DNA of 64,000 bases from Paraferrimonas sedimenticola (lineage in GTDB: Bacteria > Pseudomonadota > Gammaproteobacteria > Enterobacterales > Shewanellaceae): contig NZ_NRIR01000001.1 in the NCBI RefSeq assembly GCF_002282855.1, positions 558,001-622,000 of the forward strand. Reading direction: 5' to 3'. A program made the translations under genes and the position numbers. The notes under the pieces were generated by a model, which did not search any database, was not told where the DNA came from, and worked only from the letters and a program-made list of their open reading frames with translations. Shown piece by piece: positions 51,331 through 61,491 of this stretch. Position 1 is the stretch's first letter; every line of letters begins with the position of its first letter.

Positions 51331-51642
51331 TGTTTTCACTCTTTCTGCAGAAGGTTTCGATAATCAGTGTAGGACAAAGCTCGCTAAGGCAATCTGATAT
51401 TTGGTTTTAAAAATAGACTGTTACTAAACAGCAACTAAAAAAGATGCTGTTTCGGCAGGAAAAATGCTACAGCGCTGAAGTACCTCAAAGCGCCAACCAA
51501 TTTCCATGATTTGAGCTCCTGCTGCTTTGACGCAGCGCAGTTATGCAACTAAACCCTTATAAGTGGCTGTATTTGTCCCAGCGCTGTCAGAAGCGCTGTC
51601 TGCCGCTCGATAACAAGATAATTCAGTAGTAAGGAAGGCATA
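51331..51642. other. Divergent spacer between globin and porin genes
   Basis: 312 bases holding the promoters of both genes. I see no strong palindrome or coding frame. AAGGAAGG lies just before the porin ATG. Confidence 0.5.
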
Positions 51643-52854
51643 ATGTTTAAACTCAATCTCACGGCCGCTGGGGTGCTGTTGTCCCTTGGCGCCTTCTCGC
51701 CAGCGCAAGCCGAACAAGCCAACACCTTTACCGAAAGCATATCCAAAGGCAAAGCCTCGCTAGACGTGCGTCTTCGCTACGAGGGTGTCAATCAAGACAA
51801 TGATCTCAAAGATGCCAACGCCGTAACGGTTCGCACCTTGCTTGGCTATACCACAGCAGACTTTTATGGCTTTAGTGCCATGGTCGAACTCGAAGACTCA
51901 CGCCCGGTGGCCGGGCTCAACAAGTACAACGATGGCCTCGGCAGTCGACCAGACTATTCGGTTATTGCCGATCCTAAGACCACAGAGGTCGACCAGGCCT
52001 TTGTGCAGTACCGCCACAAGATTTTCAATGCCAAACTGGGTCGTCAGGTACTTGCTATCGATAACCAACGTTTTGTCGGTCACGTTGGCTGGCGTCAAGA
52101 CCGCCAAACCTTCGATGCCATTAGCGTAGGACTCACGCCCATCGAAAACTTGAGCGCCAGTTATTCCTACGTGGGCAAGCGCAATCGCATTTTCGCCCAA
52201 GAACGAGATGTGGACTCGAAAGACCACTTGTTCAACCTTGGCTACAACAGCCCTATCGGTAAGATCTCTGGTTATGGATACCTGTTGGAAGTGGATAACC
52301 GAACTAAGAACAGTTTGGATTCCTACGGTATCCGCTTAGACGGCAATCGCGACGTAAACGCTGTGGGTCTGGGCTACCAGCTTGAATATGCACGCCAGCG
52401 CTCGGTAAGCCCTACTGCTACCTTCAACGCCAACTACATGCTGGCCGAGTTGAAAGTGAGCTTTAAACCTGTGGCTGTTCATGTGGGTTTTGAATCGCTT
52501 GGCTCGGATAAAGGCGAATATGGATTCTCGACCCCACTCGCCACTTTGCACAAATTCAACGGCTGGGCCGACCAATTCTTGACCACTCCAAAGCAAGGCC
52601 TTCGCGATATTTACGCCGGCTTAGGCGGCAACATAGTGGGCTTGAATTGGGCCGCGATTTATCACAACTTCAGCGCCGACAAGAGCACGGATGGTGTTAA
52701 GAACCTAGGTAACGAGATCGACTTACAGCTCACCCGACAGTTCAACGACATCTTCTCTGGAGGGATTAAGTTCGCAGCCTACCGCGCCGGTGACGCGGCC
52801 GCTGGCAAGGTCAATACCAACAAGGTTTGGGTGTGGACCAGCGTGTCTTTCTAG
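51643..52854 (+). CDS. Outer-membrane porin
   Basis: A 403-residue barrel with a signal peptide ending in SPAQA. The strands show the alternating pattern of large porins (KASLDVRLRYEGVNQDND, TVRTLLGYTTADFYGFSAMV, LGRQVLAIDNQRFVGHVGWR) and the protein ends VWVWTSVSF with a terminal Phe. It resembles 16- to 18-stranded alginate/OprD-like porins of Shewanella-type genomes. The substrate is not known. It stands alone, next to the tRNA-Leu end of the accessory block. Confidence 0.85.
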   Translation: MFKLNLTAAGVLLSLGAFSPAQAEQANTFTESISKGKASLDVRLRYEGVNQDNDLKDANAVTVRTLLGYTTADFYGFSAMVELEDSRPVAGLNKYNDGLGSRPDYSVIADPKTTEVDQAFVQYRHKIFNAKLGRQVLAIDNQRFVGHVGWRQDRQTFDAISVGLTPIENLSASYSYVGKRNRIFAQERDVDSKDHLFNLGYNSPIGKISGYGYLLEVDNRTKNSLDSYGIRLDGNRDVNAVGLGYQLEYARQRSVSPTATFNANYMLAELKVSFKPVAVHVGFESLGSDKGEYGFSTPLATLHKFNGWADQFLTTPKQGLRDIYAGLGGNIVGLNWAAIYHNFSADKSTDGVKNLGNEIDLQLTRQFNDIFSGGIKFAAYRAGDAAAGKVNTNKVWVWTSVSF

Positions 52855-52917
52855 CCCCTGAATTGCAGCGTCAAATATCGCTAGCCCTAGTGATGCAGGC
52901 TTAAAATAAACAGGCAC

Positions 52918-52948
52918 AAAAAAAACGCAGCTCAATGAGCTGCGTTTT
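52918..52948. terminator. Bidirectional terminator next to tRNA-Leu
   Basis: The stem AAAACGCAGCTCA/TGAGCTGCGTTTT is followed by eight T on the minus strand, six bases after the tRNA-Leu end. On the plus strand it has T4 and may also end the porin transcript. Confidence 0.9.
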
Positions 52949-52953
52949 CTAAT

Positions 52954-53039
52954 TGGTGCGATTGGAGGGACTTGAACCCTCACGGCCATAGGCCACCACC
53001 CCCTCAAGATGGCGTGTCTACCAATTCCACCACAATCGC
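52954..53039 (-). tRNA. tRNA-Leu (anticodon GAG)
   Basis: An 86-base cloverleaf with a long variable arm is read from 53039 to 52954. The anticodon loop is TTGAGGG (GAG), the T-arm GGTTCAAGTCC, and CCA is encoded. The position after secG equals E. coli leuU. It marks the second border of the accessory block. Confidence 0.97.
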
Positions 53040-53054
53040 AAATTTGTTCGAGGC

Positions 53055-53399
53055 TTACTCTGGGATTGTCTCTTCCGCAGGCTTAGCAGGCTCAACTGGC
53101 TCTTCTACTGCGGTGCCAGGCTGGCTAAGGTCTTGCCAAGCTTCGTCGTCAGACTTGGTGTTGGCGCTCATGCGGCCAATCAGCAAGCTCAATACGAAAA
53201 AGGTAATCGCCATAATAGAAGTTGCACGGGTCAAAAAGTTACCCGAACCACTTGAACCAAATAGGGTGCCCGACGCGCCGGCGCCGAAAGAAGCGCCCAT
53301 GTCGGCGCCTTTACCTTGCTGGATCAAAACCAGGCCAATCAGAGCCAAGGCGACCAACAAATAACAAACAATCAGGACTTCATACATTTTATTTAGCAC
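53055..53399 (-). CDS. secG: Preprotein translocase subunit SecG
   Basis: A 114-residue inner-membrane subunit of the SecYEG channel. It has two helices (LIVCYLLVALALIGLVLIQQ and SIMAITFFVLSLLIGRM) with the conserved QQGKGADMGASFGAGASGTL between them. The acidic C-terminal tail (EPVEPAKPAEETIPE) is family-typical. It overlaps tpiA by 11 bases and precedes tRNA-Leu. Confidence 0.95.
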   Translation of the reverse strand: MLNKMYEVLIVCYLLVALALIGLVLIQQGKGADMGASFGAGASGTLFGSSGSGNFLTRATSIMAITFFVLSLLIGRMSANTKSDDEAWQDLSQPGTAVEEPVEPAKPAEETIPE

Positions 53400-54174
53400 T
53401 CACTGCCAATTGGCATAATTTAATAAACTTGTCGGCTACCAAGCTGGCGCCGCCAATTAGGCCACCGTCGACATCCGCTTGAGCAAATAGCTCGTCTGCG
53501 TTGTCTGGAGTCACGCTGCCGCCATACAAAATTCGCACGGTATCGGCGTCGACGTCGCCGATCTTGGCCAGATGGCCGCGAATAAAGGCGTGCACTTCTT
53601 GCGCTTGCTCCGGAGTGGCACTCTTACCTGTTCCGATAGCCCACAAAGGCTCGTAGGCGATGATAGCATTATCAAACGCCTGCTTCCCATTGCATTCGAT
53701 CACTTTTTCCAGATCTTGTGCAATGACTTCGAAAGTTTTACCAGCTTCGCGCTCGTCTTCTGACTCACCTGTACACAGGATTGGAGTCAGGCCGTTGGCT
53801 TTTGCCTGAGCGAACTTTTCAGCCACTAGCTCAGGGGTATCGCCATACATAGCGCGACGCTCAGAGTGACCCAAAATCACATACTCACAGCCTGCGGCTT
53901 TTAGCATGCTAGCGGCAATCTCGCCGGTGTGCGCGCCTTTCTCAAGTGCGCTGGCGTTTTGACCACCAATGCCCAGCTCAACAGCGCTCAATCGCTCGCG
54001 GTTTTGCTCAAGCTTTTTGCTTAGGTCACTTAAGAAGACGGCCGGTGGGCAAAGCACCACTTCGACTGCATCGCTGTTCAGTTCGGTTGCAAATTTTTCA
54101 ACCAATTGATCGGCTAACTCAAGATGGCCATTCATCTTCCAGTTACCGGCAACAACAGGACGTCTTGACGTCAT
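53389..54174 (-). CDS. tpiA: Triosephosphate isomerase
   Basis: The glycolytic enzyme that interconverts dihydroxyacetone phosphate and glyceraldehyde 3-phosphate. The 261-residue protein has the catalytic lysine region VAGNWKMNG, the catalytic His in VILGHSERR, the catalytic Glu in IAYEPLWAIGTGKSAT, and the phosphate-binding VRILYGGSVTPDN. Its place between glmM and secG matches Shewanella and Pseudomonas rather than E. coli. GGAGAGGCC lies just before the ATG. Confidence 0.97.
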   Translation of the reverse strand: MTSRRPVVAGNWKMNGHLELADQLVEKFATELNSDAVEVVLCPPAVFLSDLSKKLEQNRERLSAVELGIGGQNASALEKGAHTGEIAASMLKAAGCEYVILGHSERRAMYGDTPELVAEKFAQAKANGLTPILCTGESEDEREAGKTFEVIAQDLEKVIECNGKQAFDNAIIAYEPLWAIGTGKSATPEQAQEVHAFIRGHLAKIGDVDADTVRILYGGSVTPDNADELFAQADVDGGLIGGASLVADKFIKLCQLAVSAK

Positions 54175-54213
54175 AAGGCCTCTCCTATTTAAGCGGCGGG
54201 AATCATAACCAAC

Positions 54214-54269
54214 CTGAACGCCAGATACAAGCGTTCAGGAGGTAAAGGGTTGGAGTCTGGCGTTTTTTT
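54214..54269. promoter_or_regulatory. Two mutually exclusive hairpins between glmM and tpiA
   Basis: One hairpin joins CTGAACGC (54214-54221) to GCGTTCAG (54231-54238). Another joins AACGCCAGA (54217-54225) to TCTGGCGTT (54256-54264). They share bases, so only one can form at a time. On the plus strand the second is followed by seven T. In the tpiA leader (minus strand) such a switch could affect readthrough or translation. Function is unproven. Confidence 0.4.
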
Positions 54270-54277
54270 AAACGGGC

Positions 54278-55615
54278 TTAGCTAACTTCGTTAACCGCGG
54301 CTGCGATGCGCTCGGCACAGGTTTGCACCTGACTGCGATCATCACCTTCAACCATTACGCGGATCAGCGGCTCAGTACCGGATTTGCGCAATAATACGCG
54401 ACCACGCTTACCAAGCTCTGCATCGACCGATTCGGCCTCTTTAGTCACTGCCGGATTCTTCAGTGGATCGTCGCCCTCTTGGTAGCGAACGTTGATCAGC
54501 ACCTGCGGCAGCATCTTCATGCCTTTGGCGTATTCGTGCAGCGAGGTGTTGTTACGCTGTATTGCTGCGAGTACCAGGGCGGCGGCTACCGTTGCATCAC
54601 CGGTAGTAGCGTGGTCTAGGTCAAGAATGTGACCGGAATTTTCACCGCCGATGTGCCAGTCATTGGCTTTGAGCTTTTCCATCACGTAGCGATCGCCGAC
54701 TTTGGCTCGCTCAAACGGAATCCCCATGTCTTCAAAGGCCAACTCAAGTCCCAAGTTACTCATTTGAGTACCGACAACACCACCGCGCAGGGTACCGTGG
54801 GTTTGGCCGTCTTTGGCCAGCATGTACAGGATTTGGTCGCCATCGATGACGTTGCCAAAGTGGTCCACCATCATTAGACGATCGCCGTCACCATCTAGGG
54901 CGATACCTAGGTCGGCTTGCTCGCGCACCACGGCTTCGCAAATGTTTTTCATGCTCGTCGCGCCGTAACCATTGTTGATGTTGATGCCATCAGGCTCAGC
55001 ACCAATCGCAATCACTTCGGCACCCAGCTCTTTAAATACGCGCGGGGCAATGTGGTAGGTGGCGCCATGAGCACAATCCACCACGATTTTTAGACCGTCT
55101 AGAGTCATGTTCAGCGGGAAGTGGCTCTTGCAGTGCTCGATGTAGCGACCAGCGGCATCGTCGATACGCTTTACTTTACCTAGCTTGGCTGACTCAACGC
55201 AGCGCAGCGGCTTTTCAAGCTCGGCTTCAATGGCCCGCTCTATTTCGTCGCCCAGTTTAGAGCCATCGCTTGAGAAGAACTTAATACCGTTGTCGTAGTA
55301 AGGGTTGTGCGAGGCACTGATAACAATACCGGCTTCAGCGCGGAAGGTACGGGTCAAATAGGCCACCGCTGGGGTTGGCATAGGACCGAGCAGGCGTACG
55401 TTTAGGCCTGCCGCTGAAAGGCCGGCTTCTAGGGCGCTTTCAAACAAGTAACCAGAGATGCGGGTGTCCTTCCCGACGATGACCTTGTTGGTGCCTCGAC
55501 GCGCCAATACGCGACCGGCGGCCCAACCTAGCTTTAACACCAATTCTGGGGTCAGCTTACCTTCGCCAACCTTGCCGCGAATGCCATCGGTTCCAAAAAA
55601 TTTACGTTGTGTCAC
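54278..55615 (-). CDS. glmM: Phosphoglucosamine mutase
   Basis: This enzyme converts glucosamine-6-phosphate to glucosamine-1-phosphate on the way to UDP-GlcNAc for peptidoglycan and LPS. The 445-residue protein, the normal length, begins at a GTG (55615) with [16 protein letters not shown]. The phosphoserine loop is [17 protein letters not shown], the metal loop is [13 protein letters not shown], the sugar loop GGENSGHI, and the phosphate loop [14 protein letters not shown]. It follows folP, as in E. coli. Confidence 0.96.
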   Translation of the reverse strand: MTQRKFFGTDGIRGKVGEGKLTPELVLKLGWAAGRVLARRGTNKVIVGKDTRISGYLFESALEAGLSAAGLNVRLLGPMPTPAVAYLTRTFRAEAGIVISASHNPYYDNGIKFFSSDGSKLGDEIERAIEAELEKPLRCVESAKLGKVKRIDDAAGRYIEHCKSHFPLNMTLDGLKIVVDCAHGATYHIAPRVFKELGAEVIAIGAEPDGININNGYGATSMKNICEAVVREQADLGIALDGDGDRLMMVDHFGNVIDGDQILYMLAKDGQTHGTLRGGVVGTQMSNLGLELAFEDMGIPFERAKVGDRYVMEKLKANDWHIGGENSGHILDLDHATTGDATVAAALVLAAIQRNNTSLHEYAKGMKMLPQVLINVRYQEGDDPLKNPAVTKEAESVDAELGKRGRVLLRKSGTEPLIRVMVEGDDRSQVQTCAERIAAAVNEVS

Positions 55616-55634
55616 TGTGTACTCGTTTCCAGAT

Positions 55635-56489
55635 TTAATCTTGCAATGATTCAGGGTGGCGGCAGGCTTGCCAGACTTTGACGGCGTCCACGGTGGCTTG
55701 CACATCGTGAACCCTAAGTATGCTGGCGCCCCGCTCTAGGGCGAACAGTGCCGCTGCCAGACTGCCGGCCAAACGTTGACTGACAGGCCGGTCTAATAAG
55801 TTGCCTATCATACTCTTGCGCGAGGCACCGACCAAGAGTGGCAGCCCAAATTTGCTCAATTTTTGCAATTCTGCCATCAACTGATAATTGTGCGCTAACG
55901 TTTTTCCAAAGCCAAAACCTGGGTCTAAAACCAACTTTTCTTTAGGGATCCCAGCTTCCAGACAGGCGATGATCCGCTTTTCAAAAAAGTCGGAAATATC
56001 GCCAATTAGGTCGGTGTAATGCGGTGCGCTTTGCATGGTGCGTGGCTGACCTTGCATGTGCATCAGGCACACAGGCGCTCCAGTGGCAGCTGCCGCTCGA
56101 AGCGCGCCTTCACGGCGCAAGGCGTACACATCGTTAATGATATCGCCACCGGCTTCAATGGCGGCAGTCATTACCTCAGGCTTGGAGGTATCCACCGAAA
56201 TTAGGGTGGAGGTGTCGTATTGGCGTATGGCACTGATGACCGGTACCACTCGCTCTAGCTCGTCTTTCACGCTGACCTCAGCCGCGCCAGGTCGAGTCGA
56301 CTCACCGCCGATATCGATAATGCTGGCACCCTGCTCTACCATGGCTAATGCTTGTTCCACCGCGTTTTGCAGATGATTGAACTGGCCGCCGTCGGAGAAG
56401 GAATCAGGGGTAGTGTTGAGAATACCCATCACCTGAACTTGGGTGAGATCCAGACTTCCGCGGTCGCAATCAAGGCTTGTTTTCATCAT
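55635..56489 (-). CDS. folP: Dihydropteroate synthase
   Basis: This enzyme joins p-aminobenzoate to the pterin in folate synthesis and is the sulfonamide target. The 284-residue TIM barrel has [42 protein letters not shown] and [16 protein letters not shown]. It sits between ftsH and glmM as in other gammaproteobacteria, but here two outer-membrane-related genes and a DUF1330 gene separate it from ftsH. The start ATG 56489 or the adjacent ATG 56486 is possible. Confidence 0.96.
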   Translation of the reverse strand: MMKTSLDCDRGSLDLTQVQVMGILNTTPDSFSDGGQFNHLQNAVEQALAMVEQGASIIDIGGESTRPGAAEVSVKDELERVVPVISAIRQYDTSTLISVDTSKPEVMTAAIEAGGDIINDVYALRREGALRAAAATGAPVCLMHMQGQPRTMQSAPHYTDLIGDISDFFEKRIIACLEAGIPKEKLVLDPGFGFGKTLAHNYQLMAELQKLSKFGLPLLVGASRKSMIGNLLDRPVSQRLAGSLAAALFALERGASILRVHDVQATVDAVKVWQACRHPESLQD

Positions 56490-56671
56490 TTCAGACTCAT
56501 TTTCAGAGGGTTAGCGTGCCGACTCGGCACCTTACTGCCAATGTTCTATATTGTAAACTAGGTGGACAAAATTGCCCTTTGAGTTTGGTTTACTCGAGAT
56601 TTACTCGGCTTGACTTAAGTTTACATTTGCCCTGATACACTGGCCTTAAGTCAATCGAAGGAGTGAGTAGT

Positions 56672-57076
56672 ATGACAGCAGTACAGAAAAGTTGGCTTTG
56701 GATGACGAGCTTGTGGTTGGCGCTAGCCTTAGTGGTGGGCTCAATGGCCGCACCGGTGAAAGCCGCTGGCATTAGCGGCAGCTTTCACGCCTATAAGGGC
56801 TATGTCTCTCATCTGCCCCACGGCCACTATCACTACATGTATGGCGGCCATCACTACTGGATTCACCATGGCATCTTTTATCATTCTGACGCCTTTGGCT
56901 ACAAAGAAGTAAAAGCGCCCATTGGTGCGACTATTCGCGCCTTGCCTATTGGCTACACTCAATGGAATGTGCGCGGTAAGACCTACTATTCGGCTAACGG
57001 TAACTTTTATCGCTACATGCCGCGCAAAGGCGCTTATAAGGTGATTGCGCGTCCCAAGGGTATCGTAGGTGTTTAG
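56672..57076 (+). CDS. DUF6515-like His/Tyr-rich secreted protein
   Basis: A secreted protein of about 134 residues. AAGGAG lies eight bases before the ATG at 56672. A signal peptide ends near PVKAAG. The mature part is rich in His, Tyr and Gly (HLPHGHYHYMYGGHHYWIHHG) and then has a small beta domain (APIGATIRALPIGYTQWNV, YSANGNFYRYMPRKGAYKVI). This fits the DUF6515 type, of unknown function. The His cluster could bind metal. It converges with an LpxR-like gene (four-base overlap). Confidence 0.75.
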   Translation: MTAVQKSWLWMTSLWLALALVVGSMAAPVKAAGISGSFHAYKGYVSHLPHGHYHYMYGGHHYWIHHGIFYHSDAFGYKEVKAPIGATIRALPIGYTQWNVRGKTYYSANGNFYRYMPRKGAYKVIARPKGIVGV

Positions 57077-58059
57077 CCACGGTAACTGATAACCAGCGAG
57101 CCATAGCCACGAAACGGCTTCTTGTCCGGCGTGTAGTCGCGTCGATAGCCGTGTACTCCGGTATCTAGACTCCACGCGCCCCACTGTAAGCGAACCCCTA
57201 ATACGCCATGGGCGCGCCAGTGTTCCACATAGGTGCGATTGTCATGGTCTACCTCGCCCTCAATGCTCAAGTCATTGAAGCGATAACCACCGTCCAAGCG
57301 AAGATAAGCATGCCAGCGAAACTCTGGCGCAGGTGCAATGCGTGAGTGCTGGCCGTAATGGCGAGACTGACGGCCAAAGCTGGTAGCCAGTTGCTCACCG
57401 AGACGCAAGCTAAGCCCACCGAGTAACTCGCTTCTAAGCGTTCCCGCTTGCAGGTAACCAAAGCCTGAGGCCTCCCATTCAAGCCCACCGATAGGAGCGC
57501 GTTTTATCAGGCCATCCACTTCGTAGGCCAACTGTAAGGTGCCTTGGTTTTTGATTTGGTGATGCCAACCCAATGGTGTATCCGAGCCGGTCCACTTGTG
57601 TACTTTCTTTTGCACTGAGTCGGCTTGAGACATAGGTCCAGTAACCCCTACGCTTACCCAATTCTTATGAACCCAGTGTTCTGAATAGTTAGCGGCATGA
57701 GATTCGATGCCTAGCCAGCCCGCATAAGGTCGAGCATAGGGTTGTGGGCGTGAGTATTCGATAACCGGTGGAGTCCAGATAAGTTGGTGCAAGCGCCAGC
57801 CGGTTTGCCAGTTGTTTGAGTCTTGGGTAGGGACTAAAAAGTGGGTTTGCCAAGCGTTGGCTTTACTCAGCTGTGCGCGGTCGGTTTGCTCGGCGCTGGT
57901 CCAGCCGAGGCTGATACCGGAGGTGTAATCGCCATCGCCGCCAAAAACGATGTCGTTTTCTGTATTCAAATACCAGGTAGATGCCTCGTTGGCATTATTA
58001 GCAAACGACACTGACCAAACTAGTAATGCCCATCCGATGCCTCTCAAGTCTGCTGACAT
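57073..58059 (-). CDS. LpxR-family (DUF2219) outer-membrane lipid A deacylase
   Basis: LpxR removes the 3'-acyloxyacyl group of lipid A in the outer membrane. The 328-residue protein has a signal peptide and the family opening YLNTENDIVFGGDGDYTSGIS, with Asn35, Asp36 and Ser47 at the places of active-site residues. Beta strands follow (ATSFGRQSRHYGQHSRIAPAP) and the end is YGSLVISYRG. It is of usual length. It lies between ftsH/DUF1330 and folP and is not part of an evident operon. The biochemical activity is inferred from the family. Confidence 0.85.
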   Translation of the reverse strand: MSADLRGIGWALLVWSVSFANNANEASTWYLNTENDIVFGGDGDYTSGISLGWTSAEQTDRAQLSKANAWQTHFLVPTQDSNNWQTGWRLHQLIWTPPVIEYSRPQPYARPYAGWLGIESHAANYSEHWVHKNWVSVGVTGPMSQADSVQKKVHKWTGSDTPLGWHHQIKNQGTLQLAYEVDGLIKRAPIGGLEWEASGFGYLQAGTLRSELLGGLSLRLGEQLATSFGRQSRHYGQHSRIAPAPEFRWHAYLRLDGGYRFNDLSIEGEVDHDNRTYVEHWRAHGVLGVRLQWGAWSLDTGVHGYRRDYTPDKKPFRGYGSLVISYRG

Positions 58060-58262
58060 AACCTACCTCTTTACTCGGATATTAACTCCAAGGTAGCGCC
58101 ATAACGACTCAGACAAAACTTAACAACTTGGTTACATTTGATTTTTGTCAATGTGAGCTTAATTTAGATTTTGCTTATCTTTTGGCAGTGGTGGTCAGAT
58201 TGTGTCCAGCGCAGCGGAAGTATAATGCTCGCAGTTCCCCGACTGATTTAGAGAGTACGACT

Positions 58263-58568
58263 ATGAAATACATGATGACCGTTGAAACCACAGCCCATGA
58301 CACCGGCTGGATTGAAGCCTACCTAGAAAATGTGCCAGGCATGCTTGAAGAGTTTGGTGGTCGCTACTTGGTAAGCACAGCTCACTCAGAAATTATGGAA
58401 GGCGAAGGTGAAGCCCCTCATTCCTACGTGATTGTTGAGTTTGAAAGCAAAGAGCAAGCCTACGCTTTCTACAACGGCCAAGAGTACTCGCCGTACAAAG
58501 CCGCTCGTATCGCTGGCTCGACTTGTCGTGTGCACATGATGCCGTTGCGTGTAGAGGCGGATGCGTAA
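58263..58568 (+). CDS. DUF1330 family protein
   Basis: A small dimeric alpha-beta barrel-like protein of 101 residues. ATG 58263 is the start, with AGAGAG just upstream. Family-like segments are ENVPGMLEEFGGRYLVSTAH and YVIVEFESKEQAYAFYNGQEY. The function of DUF1330 proteins is unknown. It stands alone on the plus strand; the repeat element at 58600-58732 follows. Confidence 0.8.
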   Translation: MKYMMTVETTAHDTGWIEAYLENVPGMLEEFGGRYLVSTAHSEIMEGEGEAPHSYVIVEFESKEQAYAFYNGQEYSPYKAARIAGSTCRVHMMPLRVEADA

Positions 58569-58599
58569 GGGCTCGCCCGCTTGTCAATCACCCCTTCCA

Positions 58600-58732
58600 C
58601 GCTTGTCATTCCCAAGCACCCGCGCTTGTCATTCCCTTGAAAAAGGGAATCCATCGAGCCGCAAATACCAGAAAGCCTCGCTAATGCGAGGCTTTTGCTA
58701 GTGGCTAGATTCCCGCCTCCGCGGGAATGACA
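58600..58732. repeat. dRS3-like repeat element with paired inverted repeats
   Basis: CGCTTGTCATTCCC occurs at 58600 and 58623. TGTCATTCCC (58627-58636) is inverted as GGGAATGACA (58723-58732). Two internal units each follow the form ATTCCC-N8-GGGAAT, as in the neisserial dRS3 repeat and related elements of other proteobacteria. A terminator-like hairpin sits in the middle. Confidence 0.75.
58671..58696. terminator. Hairpin between DUF1330 gene and ftsH
   Basis: The stem AAAGCCTCGC/GCGAGGCTTT is followed by short T-runs on both sides. It could end the ftsH transcript (minus) and the DUF1330 transcript (plus). Confidence 0.65.
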
Positions 58733-58747
58733 GAGCTTTCGGAGCGC

Positions 58748-60709
58748 CTACTTCACCGGCGCTTGGTCCGGCTCGCCAGGCTCATCGCCCTTAGACGCCG
58801 CTTGCCCTTCGGCGCTGATATCCGCTTTGACTTCCTCTTCAACCACTTCTGGCTGGCCTGAGTTCTTGTCGTTGCTGTCATCGGCGTCGGTCCAATCTGC
58901 TGGCGGACGCGGCTCTTTACGGGCCATCAAGTCGTCAATCTGAGCGGCATCGATGGTTTCGTACTTCATCAGCGCGTCTTTCATCGAATGCAGAATGTCC
59001 ATGTTGTCTTTCAGGATCTGCTCGGCGCGATCGTAGTTGGCATCGATAAGCTGCTTGATTTCTTGGTCAATCAAACGCGCGGTGTCATCGGACATGTGCG
59101 AGGCTTTGGCCATAGAGCGACCCAAGAAGACTTCACCGTCTTCTTCGGCGTACAACATAGGCCCTAGTTTCTCAGACAGACCCCATTGGGTTACCATCTT
59201 TCGGGCAATATCAGTTGCGCGTTCAATGTCGTTAGAAGCACCCGTGGTAACTTTCTCGCGACCAAAGATAATCTCTTCGGCGATACGCCCACCAAACAAG
59301 CTAGAAATCATGCTCTCTAGGTGCTGCTTAGAGTGGCTAACACGGTCTTGCTCTGGCAAGTACATGGTCACACCCAAGGCGCGCCCACGTGGAATGATAG
59401 ACACTTTGTAGACAGGGTCGTGCTCAGGCACCATGCGACCAACGATCGCGTGGCCCGCCTCGTGATAGGCGGTCATTTCTTTCTCGGACTCGCTCATCAC
59501 CATAGAGCGGCGCTCAGCACCCATCATGATTTTATCTTTGGCTTTCTCAAACTCTTCCATGCCGACTAGGCGCTTAGAGTTACGCGCGGCAAACAAGGCA
59601 GCTTCGTTGACCAAGTTGGCCAAGTCAGCACCAGAGAAACCAGGAGTACCACGAGCAATCAGGCTGGCCTTCACATCATCAGCGATTGGCACTTTGCGCA
59701 TGTGTACTTTAAGAATTTGCTCGCGACCGCGAACGTCTGGCAAGCCAACCACAACCTGACGGTCGAAACGACCAGGACGCAGAAGCGCTGGGTCGAGTAC
59801 GTCTGGACGGTTAGTTGCCGCAATTACGATGATACCTTCGTTGCCGTCAAAGCCGTCCATTTCAACCAGCATTTGGTTCAAGGTTTGCTCGCGCTCGTCG
59901 TGACCACCGCCAAGACCAGCACCACGCTGACGACCTACCGCATCGATTTCATCGATGAAGATAATACAAGGGGCTGACTTTTTGGCTTGCTCGAACATAT
60001 CACGCACACGCGATGCACCCACACCCACGAACATTTCAACAAAGTCAGAACCTGAAATGGTAAAGAAAGGTACTTTGGCTTCACCGGCAATCGCTTTTGC
60101 CAGCAAAGTTTTACCCGTACCCGGAGGACCTACCATCAACACACCGGTTGGAATGCGTCCGCCCAGTTTCTGGAACTTGGTGGGGTCGCGCAGGTAGTCC
60201 ACCAGTTCGCCAACTTCTTCTTTGGCTTCATCACAGCCAGCCACGTCAGCGAACGTAGTTTTGATTTGGTCTTCACCCATCAGGCGCGCTTTGGACTTAC
60301 CAAAGGACATGGCGCCTTTGCCGCCACCGCCTTGCATCTGACGCATGAAGAAGATCCACACGCCGATAAGCAACAGCATGGGGAACCATGAGATGAAGAT
60401 TTGAGTTAGGAAACCCGACTCTTCTGGCACTTTACCTGTCACCGCCACGTTGGCGCGCTTGAGGTCATTGATTAAGTCCAGATCCGGAATAGGCATGACT
60501 GTGGTGAAGTTTTCACCACTGCGACGGGTACCCGTGATGGTGCGTTGATCTTCTTCGACCACCACACTAGTCACCTGACCCGATTCAACCGCGGCTAGGA
60601 ACTGGGTGTAATCCATCTTTGTTCCTGTCGTGTTGTTTGGAGAATATCCGTTAAACACAGACATTAACACGACCGCAATCACTACCCATAAAATGAGATT
60701 TTTCGCCAT
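58748..60709 (-). CDS. ftsH: ATP-dependent zinc metalloprotease FtsH
   Basis: FtsH is a membrane-bound AAA+ protease that degrades membrane and short-lived proteins such as LpxC. The protein of about 653 residues starts at ATG 60709 ([10 protein letters not shown]). There are two N-terminal helices (residues about 4-20 and 97-120) with a periplasmic domain between. The AAA domain has [28 protein letters not shown] and [11 protein letters not shown]. The zinc protease motif is [12 protein letters not shown]. The C-terminal tail is acidic. It follows rlmE as in E. coli. Confidence 0.97.
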   Translation of the reverse strand: MAKNLILWVVIAVVLMSVFNGYSPNNTTGTKMDYTQFLAAVESGQVTSVVVEEDQRTITGTRRSGENFTTVMPIPDLDLINDLKRANVAVTGKVPEESGFLTQIFISWFPMLLLIGVWIFFMRQMQGGGGKGAMSFGKSKARLMGEDQIKTTFADVAGCDEAKEEVGELVDYLRDPTKFQKLGGRIPTGVLMVGPPGTGKTLLAKAIAGEAKVPFFTISGSDFVEMFVGVGASRVRDMFEQAKKSAPCIIFIDEIDAVGRQRGAGLGGGHDEREQTLNQMLVEMDGFDGNEGIIVIAATNRPDVLDPALLRPGRFDRQVVVGLPDVRGREQILKVHMRKVPIADDVKASLIARGTPGFSGADLANLVNEAALFAARNSKRLVGMEEFEKAKDKIMMGAERRSMVMSESEKEMTAYHEAGHAIVGRMVPEHDPVYKVSIIPRGRALGVTMYLPEQDRVSHSKQHLESMISSLFGGRIAEEIIFGREKVTTGASNDIERATDIARKMVTQWGLSEKLGPMLYAEEDGEVFLGRSMAKASHMSDDTARLIDQEIKQLIDANYDRAEQILKDNMDILHSMKDALMKYETIDAAQIDDLMARKEPRPPADWTDADDSNDKNSGQPEVVEEEVKADISAEGQAASKGDEPGEPDQAPVK

Positions 60710-60766
60710 ATCGCTCAAAATTTACAGACCTCTATTTAGTCCTTAAGGCTCTAACCTAAAAGGTTA

Positions 60767-61399
60767 CTACAACTTATATCCGGTAGCTACTACGAACACT
60801 TCGCGTGAACGCGCTCTTGAGCTGTCGGGCTTGCGGGTTTTCACCACTTTAAAAGCCTTACGGATGTCCTTCATGTACTGATCAAAGCCTTCTCCCTGAA
60901 ATACTTTGACCGCAAAACTTCCATTTGGTGCCAGTACGCTGTGACACATGTCCAGTGCCAACTCCACCAAATACATGGCTCGCGGCTGATCCACAGCGCC
61001 GTTACCACTCATGTTTGGCGCCATATCGCTCAGCACCACATCAACCTTGTCATCGCCAACCCGCTCAAGCAGTGCGTTAAGCACCGACTCTTCGCGAAAG
61101 TCCCCTTGCAGAAAATCCACTCCGGCAATCGGGTCCATTGGCAAAATGTCACAGGCGATGACCTGACCGCTCTCGCCAACCAGCTTAGTTGCCAGTTGCG
61201 ACCAACCACCAGGTGCCGCTCCTAGATCAACGACGGTCATGCCGTCTCGGATCAGCTTATCTTTGGCTTGAATTTCATCTAGCTTGAATACCGCGCGAGA
61301 ACGTAGCCCTTGTTTTTGCGCTTCTTTCACGTATTTGTCGTCAAAATGCTCTTTGAGCCAACGTTTTGAGCTTACGCTGCGGTTTTTATTGCCCGACAT
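60767..61399 (-). CDS. rlmE: 23S rRNA 2'-O-methyltransferase RlmE
   Basis: RlmE methylates U2552 in the 23S rRNA A-loop. The 210-residue protein has [19 protein letters not shown], the SAM motif [15 protein letters not shown], the catalytic Asp in [17 protein letters not shown] and Lys in [13 protein letters not shown]. It is upstream of ftsH on the same strand and divergent from yhbY, which is the common gammaproteobacterial order. Confidence 0.96.
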   Translation of the reverse strand: MSGNKNRSVSSKRWLKEHFDDKYVKEAQKQGLRSRAVFKLDEIQAKDKLIRDGMTVVDLGAAPGGWSQLATKLVGESGQVIACDILPMDPIAGVDFLQGDFREESVLNALLERVGDDKVDVVLSDMAPNMSGNGAVDQPRAMYLVELALDMCHSVLAPNGSFAVKVFQGEGFDQYMKDIRKAFKVVKTRKPDSSRARSREVFVVATGYKL

Positions 61400-61491
61400 G
61401 GGTCCCTACTTTATAAATAACAGTTCTACCGGAAAGGATATGGGGGTAAACTATCGCCCTTTCAACCCCCAATCCGCTAAAGTTGGACATT

